64,000 bases of DNA from assembly GCF_017355875.1 (NCBI RefSeq), contig NZ_JAFEWC010000002.1, positions 186,001-250,000 on the forward strand, given 5' to 3'. The translations under genes were made by a program, and so were the position numbers. The notes under the pieces were generated by a model. The model worked only from the letters and a program-made list of their open reading frames with translations. It was not told the DNA's origin and made no database searches. Positions 41,312 to 49,067 of the stretch are shown here, one piece after another; the first letter of the stretch is position 1, and the number at the start of each line of letters is the position of its first letter. Source of the stretch: Aridibaculum aurantiacum. Its GTDB lineage: Bacteria > Bacteroidota > Bacteroidia > Chitinophagales > Chitinophagaceae.

Positions 41312-43024
41312 ATGATGATGAAGAAGTTGTTACTGTTGTTGTTTACCTGTTCCTGCTATTTTTCTTATGCTCAACTGTTTCCGCCTGTAAATTATCCTTC
41401 CAACTATTTCCGTAACCCAATGGGGATTCCACTGCAGCTTAGCGCCAACTTTGGTGAGCTGCGCACCAACCATTACCACATGGGTTTTGACATACGCACC
41501 AACCAGCGCGAAAACCTACCTGTATATGCCGCGGCTGAGGGATACATCAGTCGCATCAAAATTGAACGCTATGGTTACGGAAGAGCCATTTACATCAATC
41601 ATCCCAATGGCTATACGACCCTCTATGCACATCTTAATGATTTTTACCCGGCTCTCAATAGCTATGTAATCAACAAGCAATATGCTGACGAGCAGTGGGA
41701 GCAGGATATCACTTTTGCTCCCGGGCAGTTCCCTGTAACCAAAGGACAGTTCATAGCATATAGTGGCAATACAGGTGGATCAGCAGGACCTCACCTGCAC
41801 TTTGAAATACGTGATACTAAAACAGAGGTCAATATAAACCCATGGCTTTTCAATTTTGGTTTGCCCGACAATATTCCGCCGGTTATTTACCAGTTGTACT
41901 ATTACGACCGCCGGTTCAGCACCTACCAGGTTGGTCCCAAAACCATCCCCATCAGGAAAGCAGGACAGGCTTATTCGGCTACCAGTAGCGTAGTCTCCAT
42001 TCCTACATCTACATTCAGTTTAGGCATAAGTGCTGAGGATAAAACCAATACATCGCCGTTCATGTTTGGCATTTACCAGGCGGAAGTATATATAGACGAT
42101 ACAGCACGTTTTGGCTTTAGGCTTAGCGAGGTATCCTACAATGAAACGAGGGCAATGAATGGAGCGATTGATTTCAAAACCAAGTATGCTGGTGGTCGCT
42201 ACATTCAGCACCTGAGCCGCCTGCCCGGTAACAACAGCAACATCTTTGCAACCACAGCAGGAGATGGGGTTTATATTTTTCACGATACCCTTGTTCATAA
42301 TGCAGAGATTAGGGTGCGCGATGTAGCAGGGAATCTTACCACTGTTCGCTTCCGCTTTCGCTACGACCCATCCGGCAGCCGCGATATTGCATTTTCATCC
42401 AATAGCATCCCTATGCTTCCTAACCAGGTAAACCAGCTAATGCTGAACGATATTCAGGTTTCTTTTCCTGCGTCGTCTTTTTACCACCTGGTGCCTTTCG
42501 TACATGTGGCTACAGCTGCAAGAGATATGGTGGCTGCTTCAAAGATCCATTCACTGCATACATTCCAGGTGCCGGTTCATGATAGCTTCACTGTGAAGAT
42601 CAGATCCGATATACCGGCTTCTGACCCAAGGCGGGATAAGATTGTGATGCAGCTGGTAAATCCAAGAAAAACAGTAGCAACCAAAGGCCCCTGGGATGGC
42701 GACTGGATGACCGCAAAGTTTTGGGACCTGGGCGAGGTAAGGCTCCTGGTAGATACAATTCCGCCCACCATTACGGGTGGTTTTGCCAACAATGCTAACC
42801 TGGCAAAAAGCCGCTCAATAGCTTTTACTGTAAAAGACAATGCAGGAGAGATCAGGAGCTTCAGGGCAGAACTGGATGGTAAATGGTTGATGTTTCGGAG
42901 AAGGGATTATGCATTCATTCATGATTTTGATGAACGGACAACTCCCGGTCGTCATGATCTGCGAATAATAGTGGAGGACGAAGCAGGAAATGTGACAGAA
43001 CGCAGGCTTAGTTTTAGCCGCTGA
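41312..43024 (+). CDS. M23 family metallopeptidase (LytM-type)
   Basis: A 570-residue secreted zinc peptidase that cuts peptidoglycan peptides. Signal peptide at about 1-20 (ending FSYAQ). The M23 domain (about 40-190) has the metal motifs HYHMGFD and GPHLHFE, with AEGYISRIKIERYGYGRAIYI between. About 380 residues follow with beta-rich, probably Ig-like, segments (TFSLGISAEDKTN, FSLVDTIPPTI-like) including VRDVAGNLTTVRFRF and EDEAGNVTERRLSF, as in adhesion domains. The start is placed at the first of three Met codons at 41312, giving a standard signal peptide; the in-frame 41252 start would add 20 residues before it. Confidence 0.88.
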   Translation: MMMKKLLLLLFTCSCYFSYAQLFPPVNYPSNYFRNPMGIPLQLSANFGELRTNHYHMGFDIRTNQRENLPVYAAAEGYISRIKIERYGYGRAIYINHPNGYTTLYAHLNDFYPALNSYVINKQYADEQWEQDITFAPGQFPVTKGQFIAYSGNTGGSAGPHLHFEIRDTKTEVNINPWLFNFGLPDNIPPVIYQLYYYDRRFSTYQVGPKTIPIRKAGQAYSATSSVVSIPTSTFSLGISAEDKTNTSPFMFGIYQAEVYIDDTARFGFRLSEVSYNETRAMNGAIDFKTKYAGGRYIQHLSRLPGNNSNIFATTAGDGVYIFHDTLVHNAEIRVRDVAGNLTTVRFRFRYDPSGSRDIAFSSNSIPMLPNQVNQLMLNDIQVSFPASSFYHLVPFVHVATAARDMVAASKIHSLHTFQVPVHDSFTVKIRSDIPASDPRRDKIVMQLVNPRKTVATKGPWDGDWMTAKFWDLGEVRLLVDTIPPTITGGFANNANLAKSRSIAFTVKDNAGEIRSFRAELDGKWLMFRRRDYAFIHDFDERTTPGRHDLRIIVEDEAGNVTERRLSFSR

Positions 43025-43070
43025 TAAAACGAACAAAAGCGAATACTGTAATGTTGTAAAAGCTAAAGAA

Positions 43071-43538
43071 GTGTCGAAAGTTTATTCACTACGGGCGGTA
43101 CAGCGGATACCAGTTACATTACAGGAGGCGTGGGATTTCTTCAGTCGCCCGGATAATTTAGCCGACATTACACCTAATGACATGGGCTTCGTAGTAAGGA
43201 GTACCAGCCACAGTAAAGAGATGTATCCAGGCCAGCTGATAGAATACACAGTACGGCCGCTGTTTGGTATACCTGTTTATTGGATGACGGAAATTACGCA
43301 CGTGCAGGAGCCGGTATATTTTGTAGACGAACAGCGGTACGGCCCTTACTCACTATGGCATCACCAGCACCATTTCAAAGAAATACCTGGTGGCGTTGAA
43401 ATGACGGATATAGTACATTATAAAATTCCTTTCTGGTTTATTGGTGACATTGCAAATACTTTACTGGTCCGTAAGAAACTGCAGCAAATATTTGATTTCA
43501 GAAAGCAGGCTGTAGAGCAGCGATTTGGAAAGATGTAA
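43071..43538 (+). CDS. SRPBCC-family protein
   Basis: A 155-residue cytoplasmic protein of the START-like (Bet v 1/SRPBCC) lipid- or ligand-binding fold. Family features are the N-terminal helix QEAWDFFSRPDNLADITP and the later strands MTDIVHYKIPFW plus the long C-terminal helix LVRKKLQQIFDFRKQAVEQRF. It resembles the cell-division-inhibitor-like SulA/YfcH-linked proteins in outline, but no function can be assigned. It starts with GTG at 43071. Confidence 0.82.
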   Translation: MSKVYSLRAVQRIPVTLQEAWDFFSRPDNLADITPNDMGFVVRSTSHSKEMYPGQLIEYTVRPLFGIPVYWMTEITHVQEPVYFVDEQRYGPYSLWHHQHHFKEIPGGVEMTDIVHYKIPFWFIGDIANTLLVRKKLQQIFDFRKQAVEQRFGKM

Positions 43539-43585
43539 AAAGATTTATTACCAGTTGTCAATAATTGTTTCAAAAAAGTAAGCAG

Positions 43586-43804
43586 TTAATCAACTATCAC
43601 TTTTTGTTTTCTATCAAAAACGAAATAAATAATGGATCCTGCAACGGGTACAAAAACAATAATTAATACCCAAATAAGTTTGGTTGTTCTATCCCTAAAA
43701 TTTGTTTTTATAAGATGAACAAGAGCAAATATTGGCAATACCAATATTGCCAATGCCAATAACATCCAAATTATCAGCCCGACCTCAGGGAGTAGAAGTT
43801 CCAT
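43586..43804 (-). CDS. Small PLDc_N-type membrane protein
   Basis: A 72-residue protein of two membrane helices with the PLDc_N (cardiolipin synthase N-terminal) pattern: LIIWMLLALAILVLPIFALVHL, the charged KTNFRDRTTKLIW between the helices, and VPVAGSIIYFVF in the second. Stand-alone versions are common and of unknown function. There is no phospholipase D catalytic domain beside it. Confidence 0.8.
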   Translation of the reverse strand: MELLLPEVGLIIWMLLALAILVLPIFALVHLIKTNFRDRTTKLIWVLIIVFVPVAGSIIYFVFDRKQKVIVD

Positions 43805-43842
43805 TTAAATATTTTTTTTATGACAAATAGTTCTTTGCTTCA

Positions 43843-44472
43843 CTATTTATAAGCTGGAATATTTTTTCCCAGGATTATATCTCTTTTTCCAACCCAAATA
43901 TCACCTTCTTTTTTCAAAGTAAGAACTCCTGTGCTACCACCCCTTGGTGAAGTTGGATTAATATGTTTTTGCTTCAATAAATTATCTCCTTCAAAGTAAT
44001 AATCTTCTATCCAATAATATTTTCCATCAGGTTCTAAAATAGTTGCATGTATATGTGCAGGTTCTGTTCTGTCGGGATACACTGCAGGTTTTAGCGTATA
44101 AAATTCATATTGCCCATTGCTGCTTGTTTTGATCCAGCCTCTTAAATAGCCATGTCGCTTAGCCCAACCTGTTTCATCTCCTTTCGTTGGATAAATACCT
44201 TTTTGATTTGTGTGGTAAACATAAAGTATCACATCATTAGCGGGAGATCTTCCATCCTCTTGGAATATAGTTCCGGTTATTTTTATTCTTATTCCGTCTT
44301 CATAAAAACCTGGCAAGGTGTCTACTGGTTCTAAGATCTTATTTCCGAATTCAAAAACAGCTTCACATCCCTCACATGGTCCTCCAACAAGATGGGGAGT
44401 AGGTTGTTTTTGCGAATTAGCACAGGATGAAAATAAGGTTGTCAAGAAAAGTATAATCAATAGATGTTTCAT
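43843..44472 (-). CDS. Intradiol-dioxygenase-like lipoprotein
   Basis: A 209-residue lipoprotein (lipobox FSSC) with an intradiol ring-cleavage dioxygenase fold. Candidate iron ligands are kept: Tyr in NQKGIYPTKG, Tyr in TLKPAVYPDR and the two His of EPAHIHATI. The conserved strand IKITGTIFQEDG and the beta-turn SNGQYEFYTL are as in protocatechuate dioxygenases. A secreted, lipid-anchored member probably does not take catechols from central metabolism; its substrate is unknown. The start ATG 44472 gives MKHLLIILFLTTLFSSC; the earlier Met would add a non-signal leader of seven residues. Confidence 0.8.
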   Translation of the reverse strand: MKHLLIILFLTTLFSSCANSQKQPTPHLVGGPCEGCEAVFEFGNKILEPVDTLPGFYEDGIRIKITGTIFQEDGRSPANDVILYVYHTNQKGIYPTKGDETGWAKRHGYLRGWIKTSSNGQYEFYTLKPAVYPDRTEPAHIHATILEPDGKYYWIEDYYFEGDNLLKQKHINPTSPRGGSTGVLTLKKEGDIWVGKRDIILGKNIPAYK

Positions 44473-44663
44473 GCTAAGATCATTAAAAGGCAACTAAAGG
44501 TTATTGAACAATCGATAATAGAAAATTAATTCATTTACTTAAAAATACTAATGTATTGTAAAGCAGCCTGTGGCGCTGATGTTGCTATTGACTATTAAAA
44601 GGCTTCAGATATTTATTCGCTAAAAGAAATTCAGGAAGTCAATCAAAAATGTATTCATCCATG

Positions 44664-45500
44664 ATGGTTCATCTCATCGACGGCACGTACGAGCTATTCC
44701 GGCATTTCTATGGTCAACGCCGGTTTAATAAAGGCAAGGATAAACAGTATGGCGCCGTAGTTGGTGTACTGAATGGGATACTGGAAAAAATAGAAAAAGG
44801 TGCGACTGGCATGGGTGTAGCAACAGATCACGTTATAGAGTCTTTTCGAAATGAACTGTGGCCTACGTATAAAAATGGAGAGTGTATAGAGCCTGCACTG
44901 CTTGCTCAATTTCACCCACTGGAAGAAGCATTGGCAATGATGGGTGTAGTGGTTTGGCCAATGATTGAACTGGAAGCTGATGATGCATTGGCATCTGCCG
45001 CCCAGCTGGCTGCTGCTGATCCTCGTGTCCAAAAGGTGTGTATATGGACGCCTGATAAAGACCTGGCGCAGTGCGTAAGGGAAGATCGCGTAGTGCAGGT
45101 TGACAGCCGGGCTAAAGCAATAAGAGATGCCAATGAGATCAAGAAGAAGTATGGTGTTCCGCCCGTTCTCATTCCCGATTTTCTAGCCCTTGTTGGCGAT
45201 GCCGCCGATGGCTTTCCCGGTATCGCTGGAATTGGAAAAACAGGCGCCGCACGGCTGTTGAACCAACATGGTCCAATACAAGATTTTCCTAAAGAAGTGC
45301 TTGGTGCGCAACTGGAACAAGCATTGCTTTTTAAACGGCTGGCAACTTTAGTAACAAACAAAAAGCTTTTTAAAAACGTTGACGAACTCCAATGGCAGGG
45401 GCCTACATCAGCCTTCGCTGGTTTTACAAAAGAAATTGGAGAACCTTCTTTATTAACCAGGGCAGAGGCAGTGGCGGCAAAGCTTAACCAGGCTGCCTAA
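44664..45500 (+). CDS. Stand-alone 5'-3' exonuclease (flap endonuclease, PolA N-domain type)
   Basis: A 278-residue enzyme like the N-terminal nuclease of DNA polymerase I, which removes flaps and RNA primers. It has the N-terminal LIDGTYELFRHFY, acidic metal residues around ELEADDALASAAQ and WTPDKDLAQCV, and the helix-hairpin-helix LVGDAADGFPGIAGIGKTGAARLL. No polymerase domain is attached. Start at ATG 44664 (MVHLIDGTY); two slightly longer starts exist at 44649 and 44661. It probably acts in DNA repair or replication alongside PolA. Confidence 0.88.
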   Translation: MVHLIDGTYELFRHFYGQRRFNKGKDKQYGAVVGVLNGILEKIEKGATGMGVATDHVIESFRNELWPTYKNGECIEPALLAQFHPLEEALAMMGVVVWPMIELEADDALASAAQLAAADPRVQKVCIWTPDKDLAQCVREDRVVQVDSRAKAIRDANEIKKKYGVPPVLIPDFLALVGDAADGFPGIAGIGKTGAARLLNQHGPIQDFPKEVLGAQLEQALLFKRLATLVTNKKLFKNVDELQWQGPTSAFAGFTKEIGEPSLLTRAEAVAAKLNQAA

Positions 45501-45540
45501 ATTTATTCATGATTTACCTGAACAAAGATGTCAATGATGT

Positions 45541-45578
45541 AAAAAGAAAAAGCCTTGAAAGCGTCTGCTATCAAGGCT
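45541..45578 (-). terminator. Terminator of the tRNA-Arg transcript
   Basis: On the minus strand AGCCTTGA / TCAAGGCT forms an eight-base-pair stem, then TTTTCTTTTT follows (45550-45541). It sits 17 bases past the tRNA 3' end. Confidence 0.85.
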
Positions 45579-45594
45579 TGAAAAGCTTTAGAAG

Positions 45595-45666
45595 TAGCCC
45601 CGACAAGAATCGAACTTGTATCTGGAGTTTAGGAAACTCTTATTCTATCCATTGAACTACGGGGCC
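45595..45666 (-). tRNA. tRNA-Arg (anticodon CCT)
   Basis: A 72-base cloverleaf on the minus strand. Acceptor GGCCCCG pairs with CGGGGCT (G-T at the end), T8 A9, D-stem GTTC/GAAT, anticodon loop TTCCTAA with CCT at the anticodon positions, T-arm ACAAG-TTCGATT-CTTGT, discriminator A. CCA is not encoded, as is normal in Bacteroidota. It reads AGG. The anticodon stem has one non-pair at its top (A-C). Confidence 0.95.
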
Positions 45667-45671
45667 AAATG

Positions 45672-45705
45672 AAAAACCGGCTGCAAATATCTAGGTACAG
45701 CCGGA
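45672..45705 (-). terminator. Terminator of the Cu/Zn SOD gene
   Basis: CCGGCTG (45677-45683) pairs with CAGCCGG (45698-45704). On the minus strand the stem is followed by TTTTTC, ahead of the tRNA gene. Confidence 0.75.
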
Positions 45706-45740
45706 GTTTTCCAATATTTTTTTCGGCTTGCGCCAAAGTC

Positions 45741-46346
45741 TTACGATCCTTTGATAACGCCACAACCTATACGGCTGCCTGAGTTGCCTGATGGCTGCGA
45801 TTTCAGATCGTCTACACCACTGTGCACAACCACTGTTTTATTCACCACATTTTTTTTCTCATCACCACCTATAGACCAACGGTCTGAGGTTAATTCCAAA
45901 GTGCCTTTGCCGGAGCCATCCAGGTTGATGTTTCCAAAGTCGCCTGAGTGGTAGCTGCCCTCGCCCCACTTTCCATGGTTTTCGCCGGTTGGATTCCAGT
46001 GGCCGCCGGCATGGTTGCCGTGGTCGCCACAGTCTGCATGTTCGTGAATATGTACTGCCACACTCTTATTAGCCATCTTGTCTACCGTTATATCCAGCGT
46101 CATACGCACCTGGCCGTTTCCCTGGTGTTCAAAACGTACTGTACCAGTCACAGTTGTATCTGATGTAGTGCCGTCCAATGTAGCTTCCGCACGTTCTGAT
46201 TGAGTTTGATTGTTGGCTGCACCATGGCTTGCACTATCGTGCGATCCTTCAGAATGTGACCCGGAATTGTCACCACAACCTGCAAATCCAGCTGCTGCTA
46301 CTACAAGGAGAGCAGTTAATCCATTTTTCAATAACCCTTGTTTCAT
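45741..46346 (-). CDS. sodC: Cu/Zn superoxide dismutase, lipoprotein
   Basis: A 201-residue SodC anchored by a lipobox (GFAGC). After a His/Ser/Asn-rich linker (about 22-50) the SOD domain has the copper site HIHEHADC, the zinc loop NHAGGHWNP and HSGDFGN, the fourth copper His in VVVHSGVDD, and the active-site arginine in GNSGSRIGCGVI. The two domain cysteines can form the usual disulfide. It removes superoxide in the periplasm or at the outer membrane. The start is ATG 46346 rather than the Met two codons upstream; the two are close. Confidence 0.93.
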   Translation of the reverse strand: MKQGLLKNGLTALLVVAAAGFAGCGDNSGSHSEGSHDSASHGAANNQTQSERAEATLDGTTSDTTVTGTVRFEHQGNGQVRMTLDITVDKMANKSVAVHIHEHADCGDHGNHAGGHWNPTGENHGKWGEGSYHSGDFGNINLDGSGKGTLELTSDRWSIGGDEKKNVVNKTVVVHSGVDDLKSQPSGNSGSRIGCGVIKGS

Positions 46347-46507
46347 AATCATAAAGTTTTAGTAATCAAAGTTCTACAATTTTTTGAAGATGGCTTAAGC
46401 CAGTTGTCATTCACTGCAATTAGCTTACCATGCCAATGGATTTCAGGATCACAATGATTTGCTAGACGGCCTGCAGGTTTTACAACCGCAATCTGGCACC
46501 TGCCTCT

Positions 46508-46515
46508 TATCTTTG
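46508..46515 (+). promoter_or_regulatory. -7 promoter element of the TPR gene
   Basis: TATCTTTG matches TAnnTTTG exactly, 20 bases before the ATG of the TPR gene. A -33 TTTG is not clear. Confidence 0.5.
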
Positions 46516-46535
46516 CTGCCCAATTTTAAAGACGT

Positions 46536-47186
46536 ATGAAGTTTTACAACTTATTGATCCGGTACCGCTTCCCGCTTAGCCTTGTAGCCCTTGCTCTTGC
46601 TATTTGGGTAAATATTGCAGCCGGTTTCTGGCCTTCTTTTATTCTATATTTTATTGCTGTTATAGGAATTGTGAGCCACTTCCTGATTGGGCCATTGCGG
46701 CTGATACAGGAGCCAATGGAACGTGGCGACATGGAAGCTGTAAAAAAGATCATGGACTCCATCTGGTTTCCAAACCTATTGTACAAGCCAATCCGCTCTA
46801 CCTATTACACATTGAAGGGCAACCTGGCCATGATGAGCCAGGATTTTGACAGTGCTGAAAAACATATGAAGAAAAGCCTTGAACTGGGTTCTCCAATGGC
46901 TGAGGCCGAAGGTGCAAACAAGCTTCAGCTGGGAATGATGGCGCTTCAGAAAGGAGATATGAAGACGGGCGAAAGTTATATCCGCCAGGCTATCCGCGCT
47001 GGTATACCCGATAAAGAAAGCCAGGCTGTTGCTTACCTGAGCATGTGCCAGATCTTTATGAACAAAAGAGAGTTTCGCGCTGCAAAAGATTACTTCAGGA
47101 AAGCAAAGGCGCTGAAGCCTACTACAAAGCAGGTAGTGGACCAGATAAAAGAATTGGAGAAATATATTTCCAGGATACCCGGATAA
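46536..47186 (+). CDS. TPR-repeat membrane protein
   Basis: A 216-residue protein with two N-terminal membrane helices (about 13-30 and 35-50) followed by tetratricopeptide-like helical repeats: YYTLKGNLAMMSQDFDSAEKHMKKSLELG, LQLGMMALQKGDMKTGESYIRQAI and AYLSMCQIFMNKREFRAAKDYFRKAKAL. Such proteins act as inner-membrane scaffolds for protein binding. No partner is evident from neighbours. Confidence 0.85.
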   Translation: MKFYNLLIRYRFPLSLVALALAIWVNIAAGFWPSFILYFIAVIGIVSHFLIGPLRLIQEPMERGDMEAVKKIMDSIWFPNLLYKPIRSTYYTLKGNLAMMSQDFDSAEKHMKKSLELGSPMAEAEGANKLQLGMMALQKGDMKTGESYIRQAIRAGIPDKESQAVAYLSMCQIFMNKREFRAAKDYFRKAKALKPTTKQVVDQIKELEKYISRIPG

Positions 47187-47210
47187 GGTTTGGAATGTTT
47201 GGTTGAAAAA

Positions 47211-47248
47211 TGTGCAAACGACTTTTAATTGTTTGCACATTTTTTTTT
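47211..47248 (+). terminator. Terminator after the TPR gene
   Basis: TGTGCAAAC / GTTTGCACA nine-base-pair stem, 11-base loop, then nine T residues. Confidence 0.92.
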
Positions 47249-47297
47249 GCGATTAAAATTCGAAGGCTTCTTTTTAAAACGCTGGTTCCGGTGTTAC

Positions 47298-47711
47298 TTA
47301 ATTCTCCACTTGCTTCTTTTCATACTTCTTCCGCGCATTCATGATATCAGCATGATGATCATTTGCCCAACTGGCTAGTTCCAGCAACTGCCGCAGCAGG
47401 CCTTCACCCAACTCTGTCAGTGCATATTCTACACGCGGCGGTATCTCCGGATACAGTGTACGTGCTACTATTCCATCTTCTTCCAGCGAACGAAGCGTTA
47501 CCGTAAGCATCCGCTGCGATATACCGGTGATGCCGGCTTTCAATTCGTTGAACCGCATTTTATGATGCTGCCCCAATAGCAGCACTGTATACATCGACCA
47601 TTTATCGCCATACCGCGCCATGATATCTTTTACCGGGCAAATATTCTTCTGGCTACACTTGCCAGAGAAAATGCTCGAGATCCGCTCACAATCTTTACTA
47701 CTCAGTGCCAT
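47298..47711 (-). CDS. HxlR-family winged-helix regulator
   Basis: A 137-residue MarR-like regulator of the HxlR family, whose members respond to electrophiles, quinones and disulfide stress through a conserved cysteine. It has CPVKDIMARYGDKWSMYTVLLL, the recognition helix region FNELKAGITGISQRMLTVTLRSLEEDGIV and the wing RTLYPEIPPRVEYALTELG. Three cysteines lie near the N-terminus (8, 19 and 25), Cys25 being the family-conserved sensor position. Start ATG 47711 is preferred to the TTG at 47717. It is divergent from an oxidoreductase operon and probably controls it. Confidence 0.92.
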   Translation of the reverse strand: MALSSKDCERISSIFSGKCSQKNICPVKDIMARYGDKWSMYTVLLLGQHHKMRFNELKAGITGISQRMLTVTLRSLEEDGIVARTLYPEIPPRVEYALTELGEGLLRQLLELASWANDHHADIMNARKKYEKKQVEN

Positions 47712-47748
47712 AATCAATGTTTTAACATTTATTCCTTTCTCAGAACCT

Positions 47749-47756
47749 CAAAGCTA
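47749..47756 (-). promoter_or_regulatory. -7 promoter element of the HxlR gene
   Basis: TAGCTTTG on the minus strand matches TAnnTTTG; it would give a leader of about 32 bases. It lies two bases from the opposite-facing element at 47759. Confidence 0.55.
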
Positions 47757-47758
47757 CC

Positions 47759-47766
47759 TACCTTTG
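47759..47766 (+). promoter_or_regulatory. -7 promoter element of the redox operon
   Basis: TACCTTTG matches TAnnTTTG, predicting a start of transcription at about 47772 and a 53-base leader. Confidence 0.6.
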
Positions 47767-47781
47767 GTTACTTTAAGTAAC
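47767..47781. promoter_or_regulatory. Candidate HxlR operator
   Basis: GTTACTTTAAGTAAC is a palindrome with six-base arms (GTTACT / AGTAAC) around TTA. It covers the predicted start site of the redox operon. It resembles the TACT-N7-AGTA type of operator known for YodB, an HxlR-family regulator of Bacillus. A partial second copy (AGTAAAGTTAAAGTACT) follows at 47784-47800. Confidence 0.6.
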
Positions 47782-47824
47782 TAAGTAAAGTTAAAGTACT
47801 AAGAAACTAATAATACATAAAAAT

Positions 47825-48454
47825 ATGGAATTACTAACATCACTCGAGTGGCGCTACGCAGCAAAAAAACTAAACGGTAAAAAGGTACCACAGGAGAAAG
47901 TGGAGAATATTTTGCAAGCTATACAACTTGCACCTTCTTCTATGGGGCTGCAGCCTTACACGGTTTTGCTTATCACTGATCCTGCTATTAAACAGAAAAT
48001 TCAACCTATAGCTTACAACCAATCGCAGATTGTAGATAGTTCGCACCTGCTGGTGTTTGCAGCATGGGCACAAATCACACCTGCACATGTAGAAGAATAT
48101 ATAGCACATACTGCTGCTACACGTAATATACCTGTTGAAACACTGGCTGAATTCAAGAATTCATTGCTGGGGATGGTAACCCGTAATACTGATGAGCAGA
48201 ATTTTCAATGGGCTTCTAAACAAGCTTATATAGCATTTGCCACAGCTATTGCTGCTGCAGCAGAAGAGCGTGTAGATGCTACACCAATGGAAGGTTTTAA
48301 TGCAGCCCAATTAGATGAGCTATTGGGTCTGCAGGAAAAAGGCTTGCGTAGTGTAACTATCCTGCCGCTTGGCTACCGCGATGAAGAAAATGACTGGCTG
48401 GCAAAACTTCCTAAAGTAAGACGTCAAAAAGAAAAGCTGTTCATCGTGCAGTAA
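47825..48454 (+). CDS. NAD(P)H-dependent nitroreductase-family oxidoreductase
   Basis: A 209-residue FMN enzyme of the NfsB/nitroreductase fold, first gene of a five-gene operon. Typical N-terminus EWRYAAKKLNGKKVPQEKVENIL, the flavin/substrate loop LAPSSMGLQPYTVLLI, and the late ATPMEGFNAAQLDELLGL and ILPLGYRDEENDWLAKLPKVRR. Related enzymes reduce quinones and nitroaromatics. Placed directly under HxlR control it fits detoxification of electrophiles. Confidence 0.9.
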   Translation: MELLTSLEWRYAAKKLNGKKVPQEKVENILQAIQLAPSSMGLQPYTVLLITDPAIKQKIQPIAYNQSQIVDSSHLLVFAAWAQITPAHVEEYIAHTAATRNIPVETLAEFKNSLLGMVTRNTDEQNFQWASKQAYIAFATAIAAAAEERVDATPMEGFNAAQLDELLGLQEKGLRSVTILPLGYRDEENDWLAKLPKVRRQKEKLFIVQ

Positions 48455-48472
48455 CACTTCGATGAAAACAAT

Positions 48473-49054
48473 ATGAAAAAAGTAGAAATTGTAGAGGTTG
48501 TTCCTTCACATAAAATAGTAGTTGGTGAAAAAGATGCACCAATAACTATGGTACAGTTTGGCGATTACGAAAGTGAAGCATGTGCCGATGCGCACGAAGT
48601 TGTCAAAGCTTTGTTAGAAACTTACCCACACCAGGTTAAGTTCATCTTTCGTCACTTCCCACTGTTGAGCATACACCAGAAGGCACACAAAGCGGCCGAA
48701 GCTTCGCTTGCAGCTGCACAGGAAGGTATGTTCTGGCCAATGCACAACGAGTTGTTTGCCAACAGGCACAGCCTGGGTGTTATCAGCCTGAAGCGCCATG
48801 CAAGAGATGCAGGTGTAAAATCCAAAAAGTTTCTTGATGAACTGATCAATGGGTTTTATGGCCTATATGTGCAGGACGATCTGCGCGAAGGAAAAAAACT
48901 TGGCGTCACAGAAATTCCAACATTCTTCTTCAATGGCAAAAAGTTTGAACAGGAACCAACATTTGACAACTTAAGTAGCCACATAGAAAAATTACTGGCC
49001 ACTGTTGGTTCTAAAAAAAGCAAGAAAGCTTTGGAAGAAGCCGTAACCGTTTAA
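48473..49054 (+). CDS. DsbA-like thioredoxin-fold protein lacking the first active-site cysteine
   Basis: A 193-residue thioredoxin-fold protein related to the DsbA/disulfide-bond (BdbD-like) group. The strand MVQFGDYE is followed by SEAC, where relatives have CPYC, so Ser34 replaces the attacking cysteine and Cys37 is the only active-site thiol. The cis-proline loop is present (VTEIPTFFFNGKKF). No signal peptide is seen, so it is likely cytoplasmic. It may act as a monothiol, glutathione-type, or peroxide-binding protein, or be inactive. It is the second gene of the redox operon, 18 bases after the first. Confidence 0.85.
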   Translation: MKKVEIVEVVPSHKIVVGEKDAPITMVQFGDYESEACADAHEVVKALLETYPHQVKFIFRHFPLLSIHQKAHKAAEASLAAAQEGMFWPMHNELFANRHSLGVISLKRHARDAGVKSKKFLDELINGFYGLYVQDDLREGKKLGVTEIPTFFFNGKKFEQEPTFDNLSSHIEKLLATVGSKKSKKALEEAVTV

Positions 49055-49067
49055 ATATAAGCTAATC

